Shown here: piece by piece, positions 25,068-32,383 of the stretch
Numbering within the stretch: the stretch's first letter is position 1
Layout: each line of letters opens with the position of its first letter
Source of the DNA: a bacterium
GTDB taxonomy: Bacteria; Vulcanimicrobiota; Xenobia; Xenobiales; JADMJV01
Reading direction: 5' to 3'
Assembly (NCBI GenBank): GCA_030149525.1
Contig: JASBRJ010000376.1
Location: 1 to 38,998, forward strand
DNA length: 38,998 nucleotides
Made by a program: the position numbers and the translations under genes
Notes under the pieces: generated by a model
What the model was told of the DNA's origin: nothing
The model's database searches: none
What the model saw: the letters and a program-made list of their open reading frames with translations, nothing else

Positions 25068-25095
25068 GATTAGCTCAGGAGGCTTTACACATACA

Positions 25096-26421
25096 ATGAC
25101 CACAATCTCTAACAATCGCCCCTTAACCCACAAGAACGTCTCCCTCCCCAGTTCCGCCAACACTCAAATGCAGGCCACCGGCACCTCCGCCGTCAGCTTT
25201 GACTGGGCCGGTTCTTCCCTCGGTTTTAACAGCTCTTTGGGGGGTAGCCTCGACAGCATCCTCAACAGCCCTAATCTTGCCCTCGCCGTTTCCAGTGGCG
25301 GTTCCAACGCTAGCGCCACAGCCACAAACGGCTCCAGCGCCACGGCCAACGCAAGCTTCGGCTCCAACGCCACAGCCCAGGCCAACCTCGACTCCGTAGC
25401 TCGCAGCACCGCCACCTTCGGATCTACGGCAACCGCAACCGCTTTCGATGAGTCCACTTCTCGGGCCGGCGCCACCTTCAATTCTCAGGCCAATGCCGAA
25501 GCTTTCCAAGCCTCCATCGCCGGTGCCGACGCCATCAACAACTCCAGAGCCAACGCGGTAGCCGACGACCGAAGCGACCTTCCTCGCATCGACTCCGACG
25601 CCTACGCTCTGGCCGTGAACAACTCCCAGGCCGACTCCGTAGCGACCAAACTGTCCGTGACCAGAGCCATCGCCACCGACAGTTCTCAGGCCTCTGCCCG
25701 GGCCGACTTCCACTCTACGGCCGTTTCCGTGGCAAGCGCCGATTCCGACGCCACCTCCACCGCTTTCAATCGTAGTCGTGCGAGCGCCGATGCCGACCTG
25801 AGATCGACTGCTTCCAGCCTTGCCAAGCATAGCTCCGAAGCGACCACGAAGGCCTTCGACGAGTCCAAATCCCGAGCTTTCGCCGACTGGGGCTCCTCAG
25901 CCAACGCAGAGGCTTTCCAGGCCTCCATTGCCGGAGCAGACGCTATTCGCAACTCCCGCGCCAACGCCGTGGCCGATGATCGAAGCGACCTCCCTCGCAT
26001 CGACTCCGACGCTTACGCTCTGGCCAAAAACAACTCTGAAGCCGACTCTATCGCCACTAAGCTTTCCGTCACTCGGGCCATCGCCACCAACGATTCCTCG
26101 GCCTTCGCCCGAGCCGACTTCCACTCCACCGCGACCTCCGTCGCCAACAATATCTCAGACGCCACCAGCACCGCTTTTAACCGCAGTCACGCCACCGCCC
26201 AGGCCGATGCCGATGCCGACGCAACAAGCCTTGCCAAGCATCGCTCAAACGCCGTCAGCAGCGCTTTCGGCTACTCCACAGCCAAGTCGTTCGCCGACTG
26301 GGGTGGTTTCTCGTTAGCCTCCGCCCGTTTTGACTCCACCGCTATCGCTGAAGCTGTGGCCAGTGCGTCTGCTGCGTCTCTGGCCGAATTCGGAGGTTTC
26401 TCGAGAAGCCGAGCAGGTTAG
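25096..26421 (+). CDS. Ser/Ala-rich decapeptide-repeat protein, predicted beta-solenoid
   Basis: A 441-residue protein made almost wholly of ten-residue units x-S-x-A-x-A-x-A-x-x from about residue 70 to the end; I count about 36 units, for example GSTATATAFD, NSQANAEAFQ, HSTAVSVASA. Two units are extended to 17 residues by the same insert, RSDLPRID. Ser then small alternating Ala favours a narrow beta-solenoid with regular turns, as in adhesins, surface fibres or ice-binding proteins. There is no Sec signal peptide; the first 70 residues are Ser/Asn/Gly-rich. A 137-residue block is duplicated (see repeat). The 82-residue protein encoded 67 bases downstream carries similar units. Function is unknown; structural or cell-surface use is inference. 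Confidence 0.8.
   Translation: MTTISNNRPLTHKNVSLPSSANTQMQATGTSAVSFDWAGSSLGFNSSLGGSLDSILNSPNLALAVSSGGSNASATATNGSSATANASFGSNATAQANLDSVARSTATFGSTATATAFDESTSRAGATFNSQANAEAFQASIAGADAINNSRANAVADDRSDLPRIDSDAYALAVNNSQADSVATKLSVTRAIATDSSQASARADFHSTAVSVASADSDATSTAFNRSRASADADLRSTASSLAKHSSEATTKAFDESKSRAFADWGSSANAEAFQASIAGADAIRNSRANAVADDRSDLPRIDSDAYALAKNNSEADSIATKLSVTRAIATNDSSAFARADFHSTATSVANNISDATSTAFNRSHATAQADADADATSLAKHRSNAVSSAFGYSTAKSFADWGGFSLASARFDSTAIAEAVASASAASLAEFGGFSRSRAG
25513..26334 (+). repeat. Tandem duplication of a 411-bp coding block
   Basis: Copy 1 (25513-25923) and copy 2 (25924-26334) each encode 137 residues: twelve ten-residue units and one 17-residue unit. The best conserved part encodes SRANAVADDRSDLP and DSDAYALA in both; in the 54 bases around it I count four differences, all at third codon positions. 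The duplication is therefore not recent and the amino acid sequence has been held. Confidence 0.75.
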
Positions 26422-26488
26422 AGCGGAGTCTCCCCAACGGGCTCGGACCTACCGGGCCTGAACGACTGCCCAATGAAAGGAGACAATC

Positions 26489-26737
26489 ATGTCATTGGAT
26501 AGAGAATACATCGAACAATTGAAGGCTTCCGGCCGTATCGACGAAGCCACCGCAAAAAGGCTTCTCGAGGCCGGAGTCGGCCGCCCTCATCGAGGCCCTC
26601 GAGGGAAAGCGAGAGCGGTTGCCGTAGCGGTTGCCTCGGGGCCTAACGCCAAGGCTGAAGCTCACTCCCACGGAGAGAGTGTAGAGGCTCTCGCCGGTCC
26701 TGGAGAGAGTGTCTACAGCAGCGATAAACTCGACTGA
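26489..26737 (+). CDS. Small protein with decapeptide-like tail
   Basis: An 82-residue protein with AAGGAGA placed 7 bases before ATG 26489. The N-terminal half is a charged helix pair (REYIEQLKASGRIDEATAKRLLEAG) followed by a basic stretch (RPHRGPRGKARA). The C-terminal half, AVAVAVASGPNAKAEAHSHG then ESVEALAGPGESVYSS, shows the same alternating Ala and ten-residue spacing as the large repeat protein upstream. It may be a cap, chaperone or nucleator for that protein; this is inference from adjacency and composition. The end of the gene abuts the stop of the convergent gene at 26738. Confidence 0.68.
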   Translation: MSLDREYIEQLKASGRIDEATAKRLLEAGVGRPHRGPRGKARAVAVAVASGPNAKAEAHSHGESVEALAGPGESVYSSDKLD

Positions 26738-27139
26738 TCAGTCCATGTAGCGAGCGTCGTCAACGGCGCTCGTTATGTTTTGGTCGGTGATTTCTTTCAC
26801 CTGAATAAGAAGGCTCTGTCCCTCTTCAATGAGTGCCAGGGCTTCTTCTATGATGCCGTCTCGCGGGTCTTCTAGAAAACTCCGGAGGATGTCGATACCC
26901 TGACCGATTTTGTCCACACCTTGGAGAGAGCCCTCCAGGAGAACCGTGGCTTCTTCTTCCGGTGGGGTCATTTGAGTCAGACCTTGATACCAAGCGTCGA
27001 CATGCTCTGCGAAGACTTCCAGTCCTCGCTCAAAGTCTTCTTCTGAGATCTCCTCTTCAAGAAAGCGGTCGACCAGATTTTCGGCCACAGCGAGAGGGGA
27101 GTTAGGGTTAGGTCCGGACTCGGCCTGTACTTGATGCAT
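26738..27139 (-). CDS. Acidic helical hypothetical protein
   Basis: A 133-residue acidic, all-helical protein (AENLVDRFLEEEISEEDFERGLEVFAEHVDAWYQGL; SLQGVDKIGQGIDILRSFLEDPRDGIIEEALALIEEGQSLLIQV). No signal peptide, no known motif. The pattern resembles small helical-bundle adaptor proteins but no family is recognised. It is convergent with the decapeptide companion gene, the stops meeting in TGATCA, and divergent from the secreted protein gene starting near 27237. Confidence 0.6.
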   Translation of the reverse strand: MHQVQAESGPNPNSPLAVAENLVDRFLEEEISEEDFERGLEVFAEHVDAWYQGLTQMTPPEEEATVLLEGSLQGVDKIGQGIDILRSFLEDPRDGIIEEALALIEEGQSLLIQVKEITDQNITSAVDDARYMD

Positions 27140-27236
27140 CAGGCGATTTTTGAGAGTCCGGCGGGCTTACCTCCCCGAACTTTGCAGAGTCTTCATCAAG
27201 TTTTCACCAAAGAATAAGGAAGGCTTGAAGCGCTCG

Positions 27237-27818
27237 ATGTATCCTTGGCTCATGAGCACCAAGACGAGCTTTCTCAGCGCCTTCGCACTTCTGGTAACCC
27301 TCCAGGCCGCACAAGCGGAGCCCCGCACGTCCATCACTCGGACCTCGCCTTACCATACCGAGATTGTGATTCACGACAACAGTCTAGAGGCACGGCAAGC
27401 TCACAGGCTCCAGGCTGAGCAAGCTCGCCGCAGACGAGAGCAGCGAGAACAACGACAGTGGGAAAGAGCTGCGGTCGACCGAAACGTTGATGTTCGGCCC
27501 GCTTTTGTTCCCCGCAGTGATTCCCTGGAGTCGATTCGGGAACGGCAGAAGTATCATGCTCAACGGAACGAACCTCCGCACTTCTTCAATGGGGGTCGCT
27601 GGACCGGTGGTCAGGAGGGACTGTTTTTGGGAGGGCCGGGGTTCGGATTCTTCCCCGGTGTGGGATTTCCAGTGGTAGGATTCCCTGGCCCAGGTTTCGT
27701 TGGCCCCGGTTTCCCCGGCGGATATTGCGGTCCGGGTTTTCAAGGTGGGTTTCGCCAACCGGTTCCTTATCGAGGCCATTTCCGCGGTGGAGGCTTCCGC
27801 GGCGGAATTTGCCGCTAG
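27237..27818 (+). CDS. Secreted Arg-rich protein with Gly/Phe/Pro-rich tail
   Basis: About 193 residues from ATG 27237 (ATG 27252 also possible; AAGGAAGG lies 13 bases before the former). MSTKTSFLSAFALLVTLQAAQA is a signal peptide. The mature part has a strongly basic, charged helix (ARQAHRLQAEQARRRREQREQRQWERA at about 65-90) then a tail from 125 made of GF, PG and VGF repeats (GPGFGFFPGVGFPVVGFPGPG) with FRGGGFRGG at the end. Composition suggests a disordered, extracellular or envelope protein. No family recognised. The gene is 81 bases upstream of glutamate dehydrogenase. Confidence 0.65.
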   Translation: MYPWLMSTKTSFLSAFALLVTLQAAQAEPRTSITRTSPYHTEIVIHDNSLEARQAHRLQAEQARRRREQREQRQWERAAVDRNVDVRPAFVPRSDSLESIRERQKYHAQRNEPPHFFNGGRWTGGQEGLFLGGPGFGFFPGVGFPVVGFPGPGFVGPGFPGGYCGPGFQGGFRQPVPYRGHFRGGGFRGGICR

Positions 27819-27899
27819 ATCGCTACCCATTGACTCGGCCACAAGTTCGAATGCCAATCTATCCTCGCTCCCTCATCAATTTTAGGCAAAGGTGACTCC

Positions 27900-29159
27900 A
27901 TGAAGACAGCAAGTAAAGCTGATGAATTGAAACCCCACGAACAGGTGAACTTCTATTTCTCCAAGGCTGCCGACACGCTCGATTTAGGAGCCCGGGAGAG
28001 GATGATTCTGACCACGCCTTTTCGGGAGATGAAGGTTGAGATACCCCTCCGGAGAGACTCGGGCGAGTGGGAGTCGTTTGTGGGCTTCCGGGTGCAGCAC
28101 GACTGCTCAAGGGGACCCTGCAAGGGGGGCATCCGATACCATCCGGAGGCCGATGAAGATCATGTTAAGGCGTTGGCCTCCCTGATGACATGGAAGACAG
28201 CTGTAGCCGACATCCCCTACGGAGGGGCCAAGGGTGGGATCCAGTGCGATCCTTCTCAAATGAGCCGAAGAGAGCTTGAACTTTTGACCCGAGGTTTCGT
28301 GGATCGGATAGGTCCCATCATCGGAGTCGATGTGGACATCCCGGCGCCCGACATGAACACAAATGCGGAGATGATGGGCTGGTTTATGGATCAGTATAGT
28401 CTTCGTCACGGATATTCACCCGGCGTTGTCACTGGTAAACCGGTGGCTCTTGGGGGGAGCTACGGACGCGAAGAAGCGACCGGTCGAGGTGTCATGCTTG
28501 TGACCAAAAAGGCTTGCGAGGCGAGGCAGATTTCTCTCAAAGGAGCCCGCATCGTGGTGCAAGGTTTCGGTAATGTTGGAAGTCACGCCGCCCGCTTTCT
28601 GCATCAGCAGGGTGCTCGTATTGTGGCCGTCTCGGACGTGCACGGAGCGATCGCACGACGAGAGGGTCTAGACCTGGAACATCTTCTCGCTCATGTGGCC
28701 AAGAGTGGAACCGTTACAGGGTTCTCCGAGGCCCAGGAGATCGCACCCTCCGAACTCTTCTCCGTGGATTGCGAAGTCTTTATTCCGGCTGCCGTGGACG
28801 GCGTCTTGAACGAGCGCACGGCACCAGCCTTGAAGGCCCAAATTGTGGTGGAGGGGGCGAACGCACCGACAACCCCCGAAGCCGATGCTTTTCTTTCCCA
28901 GGGAGATGTTCTGATCGTCCCCGATATTTTAGCCAACGCCGGTGGGGTCATCGTGAGCTATTTCGAGTGGGTGCAAAACAAACAAGCGCTGCGATGGAGC
29001 GAAGATAAGGTGAACGCTCGCCTTGAAGAGTATCTCCTCCGGGCCTATTCCAACGTCGAGAACGCTTCTTCCCAGCACTCTACATCTCTTCGACACGGTG
29101 CTTTTATCCTTGCCGTCAAGCGGGTTCTCGAGGCTAGCAAGCTGCGGTGGATGACCTAG
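27900..29159 (+). CDS. gdhA: Glutamate dehydrogenase (Glu/Leu/Phe/Val dehydrogenase family)
   Basis: A 419-residue enzyme of the short hexameric class. Catalyses reversible oxidative deamination of glutamate to 2-oxoglutarate and ammonia with NAD(P). Conserved blocks seen: GFRVQHDCSRGPCKGGIRYHP (substrate lysine), ASLMTWKTAVADIPYGGAKGGI (catalytic lysine), DIPAPDMNT, GREEATGRGV, the Rossmann loop VVQGFGNVGSHAARFL, SDVHGAI, PAAVDGVLNE, and VVEGANAPTTPEAD. Asp in SDVHG at the end of the second Rossmann strand is compatible with NAD preference, which I have not tested. The ribosome site AAAGGTGA is 4 bases before ATG. Symbol chosen for the activity; gudB is the alternative name. Confidence 0.95.
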   Translation: MKTASKADELKPHEQVNFYFSKAADTLDLGARERMILTTPFREMKVEIPLRRDSGEWESFVGFRVQHDCSRGPCKGGIRYHPEADEDHVKALASLMTWKTAVADIPYGGAKGGIQCDPSQMSRRELELLTRGFVDRIGPIIGVDVDIPAPDMNTNAEMMGWFMDQYSLRHGYSPGVVTGKPVALGGSYGREEATGRGVMLVTKKACEARQISLKGARIVVQGFGNVGSHAARFLHQQGARIVAVSDVHGAIARREGLDLEHLLAHVAKSGTVTGFSEAQEIAPSELFSVDCEVFIPAAVDGVLNERTAPALKAQIVVEGANAPTTPEADAFLSQGDVLIVPDILANAGGVIVSYFEWVQNKQALRWSEDKVNARLEEYLLRAYSNVENASSQHSTSLRHGAFILAVKRVLEASKLRWMT

Positions 29160-29489
29160 CTAGTATCGGAAGCGAGGGGTTTTTTCGTACTTGGATTCGA
29201 TGTTGCGATAGAGCTCAAATTCCGGATCTCTAGCATCTCGTTCCGAAAAGTCCGTGAAGGTTCCCGGTTTTTTCCTAGAGTTGTAGAGTTGAAAATCCGT
29301 TTGCCGTCCACGTTCCTGGTCGTAGGTGTCGAGGGCTTTGGATTCTTTGCCTCGGTAGTCGTCGAGACTTTGCTTCTGATACTCTCGATAGATTGGGGTG
29401 TAGTGCGGTTGATGGGTGGGCGGATAAGCGTAGGCCGTCGTCAGGGTGGCTAGAAAAATGGTAAAGCAAAGGATACCTTGTCTCTTCAT
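29160..29489 (-). CDS. Small secreted Tyr/Asp/Arg-rich protein
   Basis: A 109-residue protein with a signal peptide (MKRQGILCFTIFLATLTTAYA, cleavage before YPPT) and a polar, Tyr-rich mature part (HYTPIYREYQKQSLDDYRGKESKALDTYDQERG; FSERDARDPEFELYRN). GAGGAG lies 11 bases before the ATG. Not recognised. It follows the small lipoprotein-like gene (29491-29634) after one base, so the two are co-translated. The stop meets that of the convergent glutamate dehydrogenase. Confidence 0.68.
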   Translation of the reverse strand: MKRQGILCFTIFLATLTTAYAYPPTHQPHYTPIYREYQKQSLDDYRGKESKALDTYDQERGRQTDFQLYNSRKKPGTFTDFSERDARDPEFELYRNIESKYEKTPRFRY

Positions 29490-29490
29490 G

Positions 29491-29634
29491 TTACCAACTC
29501 TCCTCGCCGCTCTGGGGAATTTGTTGCTCCGGGTCGTAGGCAGACGATCTGGCGCAGGTGGTCAGGAACAGTAGAAAAGCGAAGATGACCAGTCCCACAA
29601 GCCAGGCTGATGGATGAAGAAATGTGGTGTTCAT
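29491..29634 (-). CDS. 47-residue lipoprotein-like small protein
   Basis: A short ORF with a strong ribosome site (AAGGAGAAG) 5 bases before ATG 29634 and stop TAA one base before the next gene's ATG. The product starts MNTTFLHPSAWLVGLVIFAFLLFLTTCARSS: a single hydrophobic helix ending in LTTC, a plausible lipobox, followed by a 20-residue polar tail (YDPEQQIPQSGEESW). It could be a small lipoprotein or a single-pass membrane peptide. The coupled small secreted protein suggests a joint envelope role. Confidence 0.62.
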   Translation of the reverse strand: MNTTFLHPSAWLVGLVIFAFLLFLTTCARSSAYDPEQQIPQSGEESW

Positions 29635-29785
29635 AGGCTTCTCCTTTATCTCAATTGTATCGCCTCAGGATGAACTTCTTTCCAAGTCTTGATGAGAAGA
29701 TTATGAAGCCGGCTGCTTTGAAGCCTCGTTCGAGTTCAGTCGAGTGAAGGAACAAGGATCCTGAAGCGACAACCTGGGCAGAGTC

Positions 29786-30952
29786 GTGAATAAACTCAAG
29801 GCCGCAACGCTGGTCGCCTTCGTCATCTCTTTGGTTGCCTCGATTAAGATGATCGATATCGACTGGCACACCTACATCATCCACTTCACCTTGTGGACAC
29901 TTGTCTTTTCCATGGCGGCCATAGCTTTCAAGCAGCGAGGGTTGCGAATCCTGGCCCTCAATTTAGCCTTGATGTTCGGGCTGTTGTGGTTCTTTGAAGC
30001 GGTGCTTCTGATCAAGGATGTGGCTGAGTGGGGGACCATTCGAAGAGTCAAGAAGAATATCCCAAGAGAGTTCCTGGCAGACCATGAGATTCTCGGCATG
30101 GCTCCCGAACCGGGGCGCGTTTACGACAATATCGTCACTCGTGGCGACGACCTCGTCTACCAAGCTCATTACACCTTCGACGACAACGGCTATCGGATTA
30201 CTCCCGAGCCCTTGGACCCCCAGGCGCCCGCCATCGTCTTCACAGGATGCTCGTTTACACTGGGGGAGGGACTCAACGATGAACAGTCCTATCCCTATCG
30301 AGTGGCGGAGATGCTCGGTCGTCGCTACCGGGTTCTCAACCTCGCATTCTCCGGATACGGGGCCCATCAGACTCTTGTGGGCTTTCAAAGCGGGCTTTAC
30401 CAGAAGGCGATCGGTGAGTCGAATCCGGTCACAGTGATCCATTTCGCCATTCCGGAGCATCCGGACCGTTCCGTGGGGGCTCTCAGTTGGGGGCAGAGAG
30501 CCCCGAGGTACAAACTCACAGAGGACGGCCGGCTCAAGTTGGAAGGCACCTTCAAGAAGAACGCAAGCCTTGCCGAAAAGATACGGCATCGTCGTCTGAA
30601 AGAATCCGTCAAATCTTCCATCGGCCGCCGCCTGGCGACCTACCGGACCAAAGACGAAGATATCAAGTTATGGATTCGCATACTTCTGGAAACGCAAGAG
30701 GCCGTCCATCGGGATTATCCAGGCGCTTCTTTTCAAGTGGTTTTCTTTAACACGCCTCATGTGAACACAGACAGAATGGAAAAGGCTTTGGCCGAGAGCG
30801 GTCTGCAGTATCATCTGGTGATGTCTCACAGCCCGGAGTTGAAGAAGAAAGAGTTCTTCATCCCAATAGACGGACACCCCAACGCTAAGGCGGCCCAGAG
30901 GTTGGCGGAGTTCATGATCTCCAGGGTGCTCCCGAAGCAAAACAAGCCCTGA
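29786..30952 (+). CDS. Membrane-anchored SGNH/GDSL-type hydrolase
   Basis: A 388-residue protein with three N-terminal hydrophobic segments (residues 7-25, 32-48, 55-78) and a C-terminal SGNH domain. Block I is IVFTGCSFTLGEGL, where the usual G-D-S is G-C-S with the nucleophile Ser retained; block II has a Gly in NLAFSGYGAHQTLV; block V is PIDGHPNAKAAQRLAEF with the D-x-x-H catalytic pair. This domain type removes or transfers acyl groups on cell-surface glycans. Start is GTG at 29786. Ends within a hairpin shared with the convergent gene. The exchange of Asp for Cys in block I is odd but does not touch the catalytic Ser. Confidence 0.8.
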   Translation: MNKLKAATLVAFVISLVASIKMIDIDWHTYIIHFTLWTLVFSMAAIAFKQRGLRILALNLALMFGLLWFFEAVLLIKDVAEWGTIRRVKKNIPREFLADHEILGMAPEPGRVYDNIVTRGDDLVYQAHYTFDDNGYRITPEPLDPQAPAIVFTGCSFTLGEGLNDEQSYPYRVAEMLGRRYRVLNLAFSGYGAHQTLVGFQSGLYQKAIGESNPVTVIHFAIPEHPDRSVGALSWGQRAPRYKLTEDGRLKLEGTFKKNASLAEKIRHRRLKESVKSSIGRRLATYRTKDEDIKLWIRILLETQEAVHRDYPGASFQVVFFNTPHVNTDRMEKALAESGLQYHLVMSHSPELKKKEFFIPIDGHPNAKAAQRLAEFMISRVLPKQNKP

Positions 30953-30975
30953 GATAAAGGATATCTCAGGGCTTG
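30943..30975. terminator. Bidirectional terminator hairpin between convergent genes
   Basis: CAAGCCCTGAGATA at 30943-30956 and its exact complement TATCTCAGGGCTTG at 30962-30975 form a perfect 14-bp stem with a 5-base loop. The stop codon of the SGNH hydrolase gene lies in the left arm, and the gene at 30982 ends just to the right. There is no long T-run on either side. Confidence 0.75.
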
Positions 30976-30981
30976 TGGGCG

Positions 30982-31272
30982 CTACTTCCGATTGGCGTAG
31001 TTGGCGAGCTTAATAAGGGCTTTGCCAAGACCGGTTGAGCGAAAGACGCGCTTGCCGCCAATCTCTAAATCGATGGTGATGTTTTCCTGATTAAGAGCGT
31101 TCGTAAGCGGAACGATCTTGACTAGAGTGTGTCGCAGAGTCTCGGTCTGCAAGACCTGGCGCGCAGTGCGAAGATCTTTGAGTTCGACCACAAGTCGTTC
31201 TCCGCGGCCTCGAATCTTAATTTCCGTGTCCTCGGGGCCATTCAAGGTCAGGTCCCCTTCAATGGAGAGCAC
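30982..31272 (-). CDS. Small hypothetical protein, second gene of a two-gene unit
   Basis: A 96-residue protein. The first part has alternating strands (SIEGDLTLNGPEDTEIKIRGRGERLVVELKDL), then a helix (TARQVLQTETLRHTLVKIVPL), then strands (ENITIDLEIGGKRVFRS) and a basic helical tail (LGKALIKLANYANRK). It looks like a compact alpha/beta fold; no family recognised. Starts at GTG 31272, three bases after the stop of the 74-residue gene, so it is translated with it. Confidence 0.6.
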   Translation of the reverse strand: MLSIEGDLTLNGPEDTEIKIRGRGERLVVELKDLRTARQVLQTETLRHTLVKIVPLTNALNQENITIDLEIGGKRVFRSTGLGKALIKLANYANRK

Positions 31273-31275
31273 GGC

Positions 31276-31500
31276 TTAGGCTTTGTTCGACGAGGTTCGG
31301 ACCTTGATAGTGCCGTTGAGCTTCCACAGAGCATGCTCGGCGCCCTCGCCTGCCTTGGAAGGGACCTGGACTTCCATGTCTTCGAACTCGTAGCTGATTT
31401 CCGAGCCCAGTCCTGTCAGACGCTCGTAAAGGCCGATAGCAAGGTCGGGCCAATTCTTGGTTTCCTGGATGGTGGGGTTGGTGTTGACAGTGGTACTCAT
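31276..31500 (-). CDS. Small hypothetical protein, first gene of a two-gene unit
   Basis: A 74-residue protein (WPDLAIGLYERLTGLGSEISYEFEDMEVQVPS; HALWKLNGTIKVRTS): one helix followed by four strands. Not recognised. GGAGG is 6 bases before ATG 31500, a strong ribosome site, suggesting high expression. A shared promoter motif is at 31530-31548. Co-transcribed with the gene at 30982. Confidence 0.62.
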   Translation of the reverse strand: MSTTVNTNPTIQETKNWPDLAIGLYERLTGLGSEISYEFEDMEVQVPSKAGEGAEHALWKLNGTIKVRTSSNKA

Positions 31501-31529
31501 AGAATCCTCCGATGTTTGATGCGACTATT

Positions 31530-31548
31530 CTTGTACAAAACTTATACA
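31530..31548 (-). promoter_or_regulatory. Shared promoter motif, copy 1
   Basis: On the minus strand the sequence reads TGTATAAGTTTTGTACAAG, about 30-48 bases before the ATG at 31500. It resembles the motifs at 31702-31720 and 32313-32331, each before another gene in this cluster. Either an operator for a common regulator or an unusual core promoter (TATAAG as a -10 element). Confidence 0.45.
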
Positions 31549-31701
31549 TGCCGCAACATCTGCCCCGGTAAGACAAGGGCAGCCTGAGGTATACCCATCC
31601 CCGCCTTCGGCCTGCCTTTTCTAAAGGGCGAGTAAAGAAAGGGAGTAGAAACTCCTATTCTTCAGTATGTCCCCATTCCAACCCAGGGTGGCAAGTCAGG
31701 G

Positions 31702-31720
31702 TTTGCACAAAAGCTGTACA
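31702..31720. promoter_or_regulatory. Shared promoter motif, copy 2
   Basis: TTTGCACAAAAGCTGTACA, 28-46 bases before the FAS1 gene start at 31748. The reverse complement TGTACAGCTTTTGTGCAAA matches copy 1 at 14 of 19 positions. Confidence 0.42.
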
Positions 31721-31747
31721 TTTCTTTCACAAAACTTGGAGGATGAA

Positions 31748-32254
31748 ATGAAAAAACTTGTACTGATTCTGCTGCTTTGCGCTTTCGCAACAACCAGTTC
31801 CCTAGCTCACTGTGGTGAGTGCGGTGCCTCGAAGGAAGGGCACAGTCACGACAAAACAATCGTCTCGGTGGCTAAAGAAGCTGGCACTTTCCAGACACTG
31901 CTCACCGCAGCGCAGGCCGCCGGACTAGTGGAGACGCTGACCGGCGAGGGTCCCTACACCGTATTTGCCCCCACCGACGATGCCTTCGCCAAGCTTGGTG
32001 ACGACACCATAAAATCTCTTCTGAACGACAAAGAAAAACTGAAGGCGATATTGCTGTATCACGTGGTTCCCGGCAAGAAGTACGCCGCTGACGTAGTCAA
32101 AGCTTCCACACTCCCCTCGGCTCAAGGTGGAGAGATCGATGTGGAAGTGAGCGACGCCGGAGTGAAAGTTGACAACGCCAACATCGTGAAAACCGACATC
32201 GAAGCCGGTAACGGAGTCATCCATGTGATTGACTCGGTCATCTTGCCCAAGTAG
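31748..32254 (+). CDS. Secreted FAS1 (fasciclin) domain protein
   Basis: About 168 residues from ATG 31748, which has GGAGG 6 bases upstream and gives MKKLVLILLLCAFATTSSLA, a clean signal peptide; the longer frame from 31667 is rejected. A short Cys/His stretch follows (HCGECGASKEGHSH), possibly metal-binding. The single FAS1 domain spans about residues 35-168 with both conserved boxes: YTVFAPTDDAFAKL, and the C-terminal NGVIHVIDSVILPK; YHVVPGKKY sits between. Single-domain bacterial FAS1 proteins act in adhesion or the envelope. It has its own terminator and promoter motif. Confidence 0.92.
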   Translation: MKKLVLILLLCAFATTSSLAHCGECGASKEGHSHDKTIVSVAKEAGTFQTLLTAAQAAGLVETLTGEGPYTVFAPTDDAFAKLGDDTIKSLLNDKEKLKAILLYHVVPGKKYAADVVKASTLPSAQGGEIDVEVSDAGVKVDNANIVKTDIEAGNGVIHVIDSVILPK

Positions 32255-32273
32255 CTCTCGTACGACAACCTGA

Positions 32274-32308
32274 AGGGGTCTCCCGGTGGAGGCCTCTTTT
32301 TTTTGTAA
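32274..32308 (+). terminator. Intrinsic terminator of the FAS1 gene
   Basis: GGGGTCTCC and GGAGGCCTC form a 9-bp stem with two wobble pairs and a 4-base loop, followed by eight T. It lies about 20 bases after the FAS1 stop codon. Confidence 0.85.
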
Positions 32309-32312
32309 AGGG

Positions 32313-32350
32313 TTTGTATAGCTTTTTTGGAAAAAAGGTTGTACAATGCT
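32313..32350 (+). promoter_or_regulatory. Shared promoter motif, copy 3, and a downstream TTGTACAAT
   Basis: TTGTATAGCTTTTTTGG at 32314-32330 resembles copies 1 and 2; it is followed by an A/T symmetric run and TTGTACAAT at 32339-32347, itself similar to the other half of copy 1. The region lies between the FAS1 terminator and the ferritin-like gene start at 32384. Confidence 0.4.
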
Positions 32351-32383
32351 CTTGTGGGGGCGAACCAAAGGAGATTTCGTCAC

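Noticed and set aside
25123-26317. Long minus- and plus-strand frames over the decapeptide-repeat gene
   Set aside because: The repeat gives open frames in several phases; only the 25096 frame has the S-x-A-x-A periodicity, a start and an upstream ribosome site.
25096-26421. A CRISPR array, suggested by regular repeats
   Set aside because: The repeats are 30-base coding units with degenerate DNA; no spacers and no cas genes are present.
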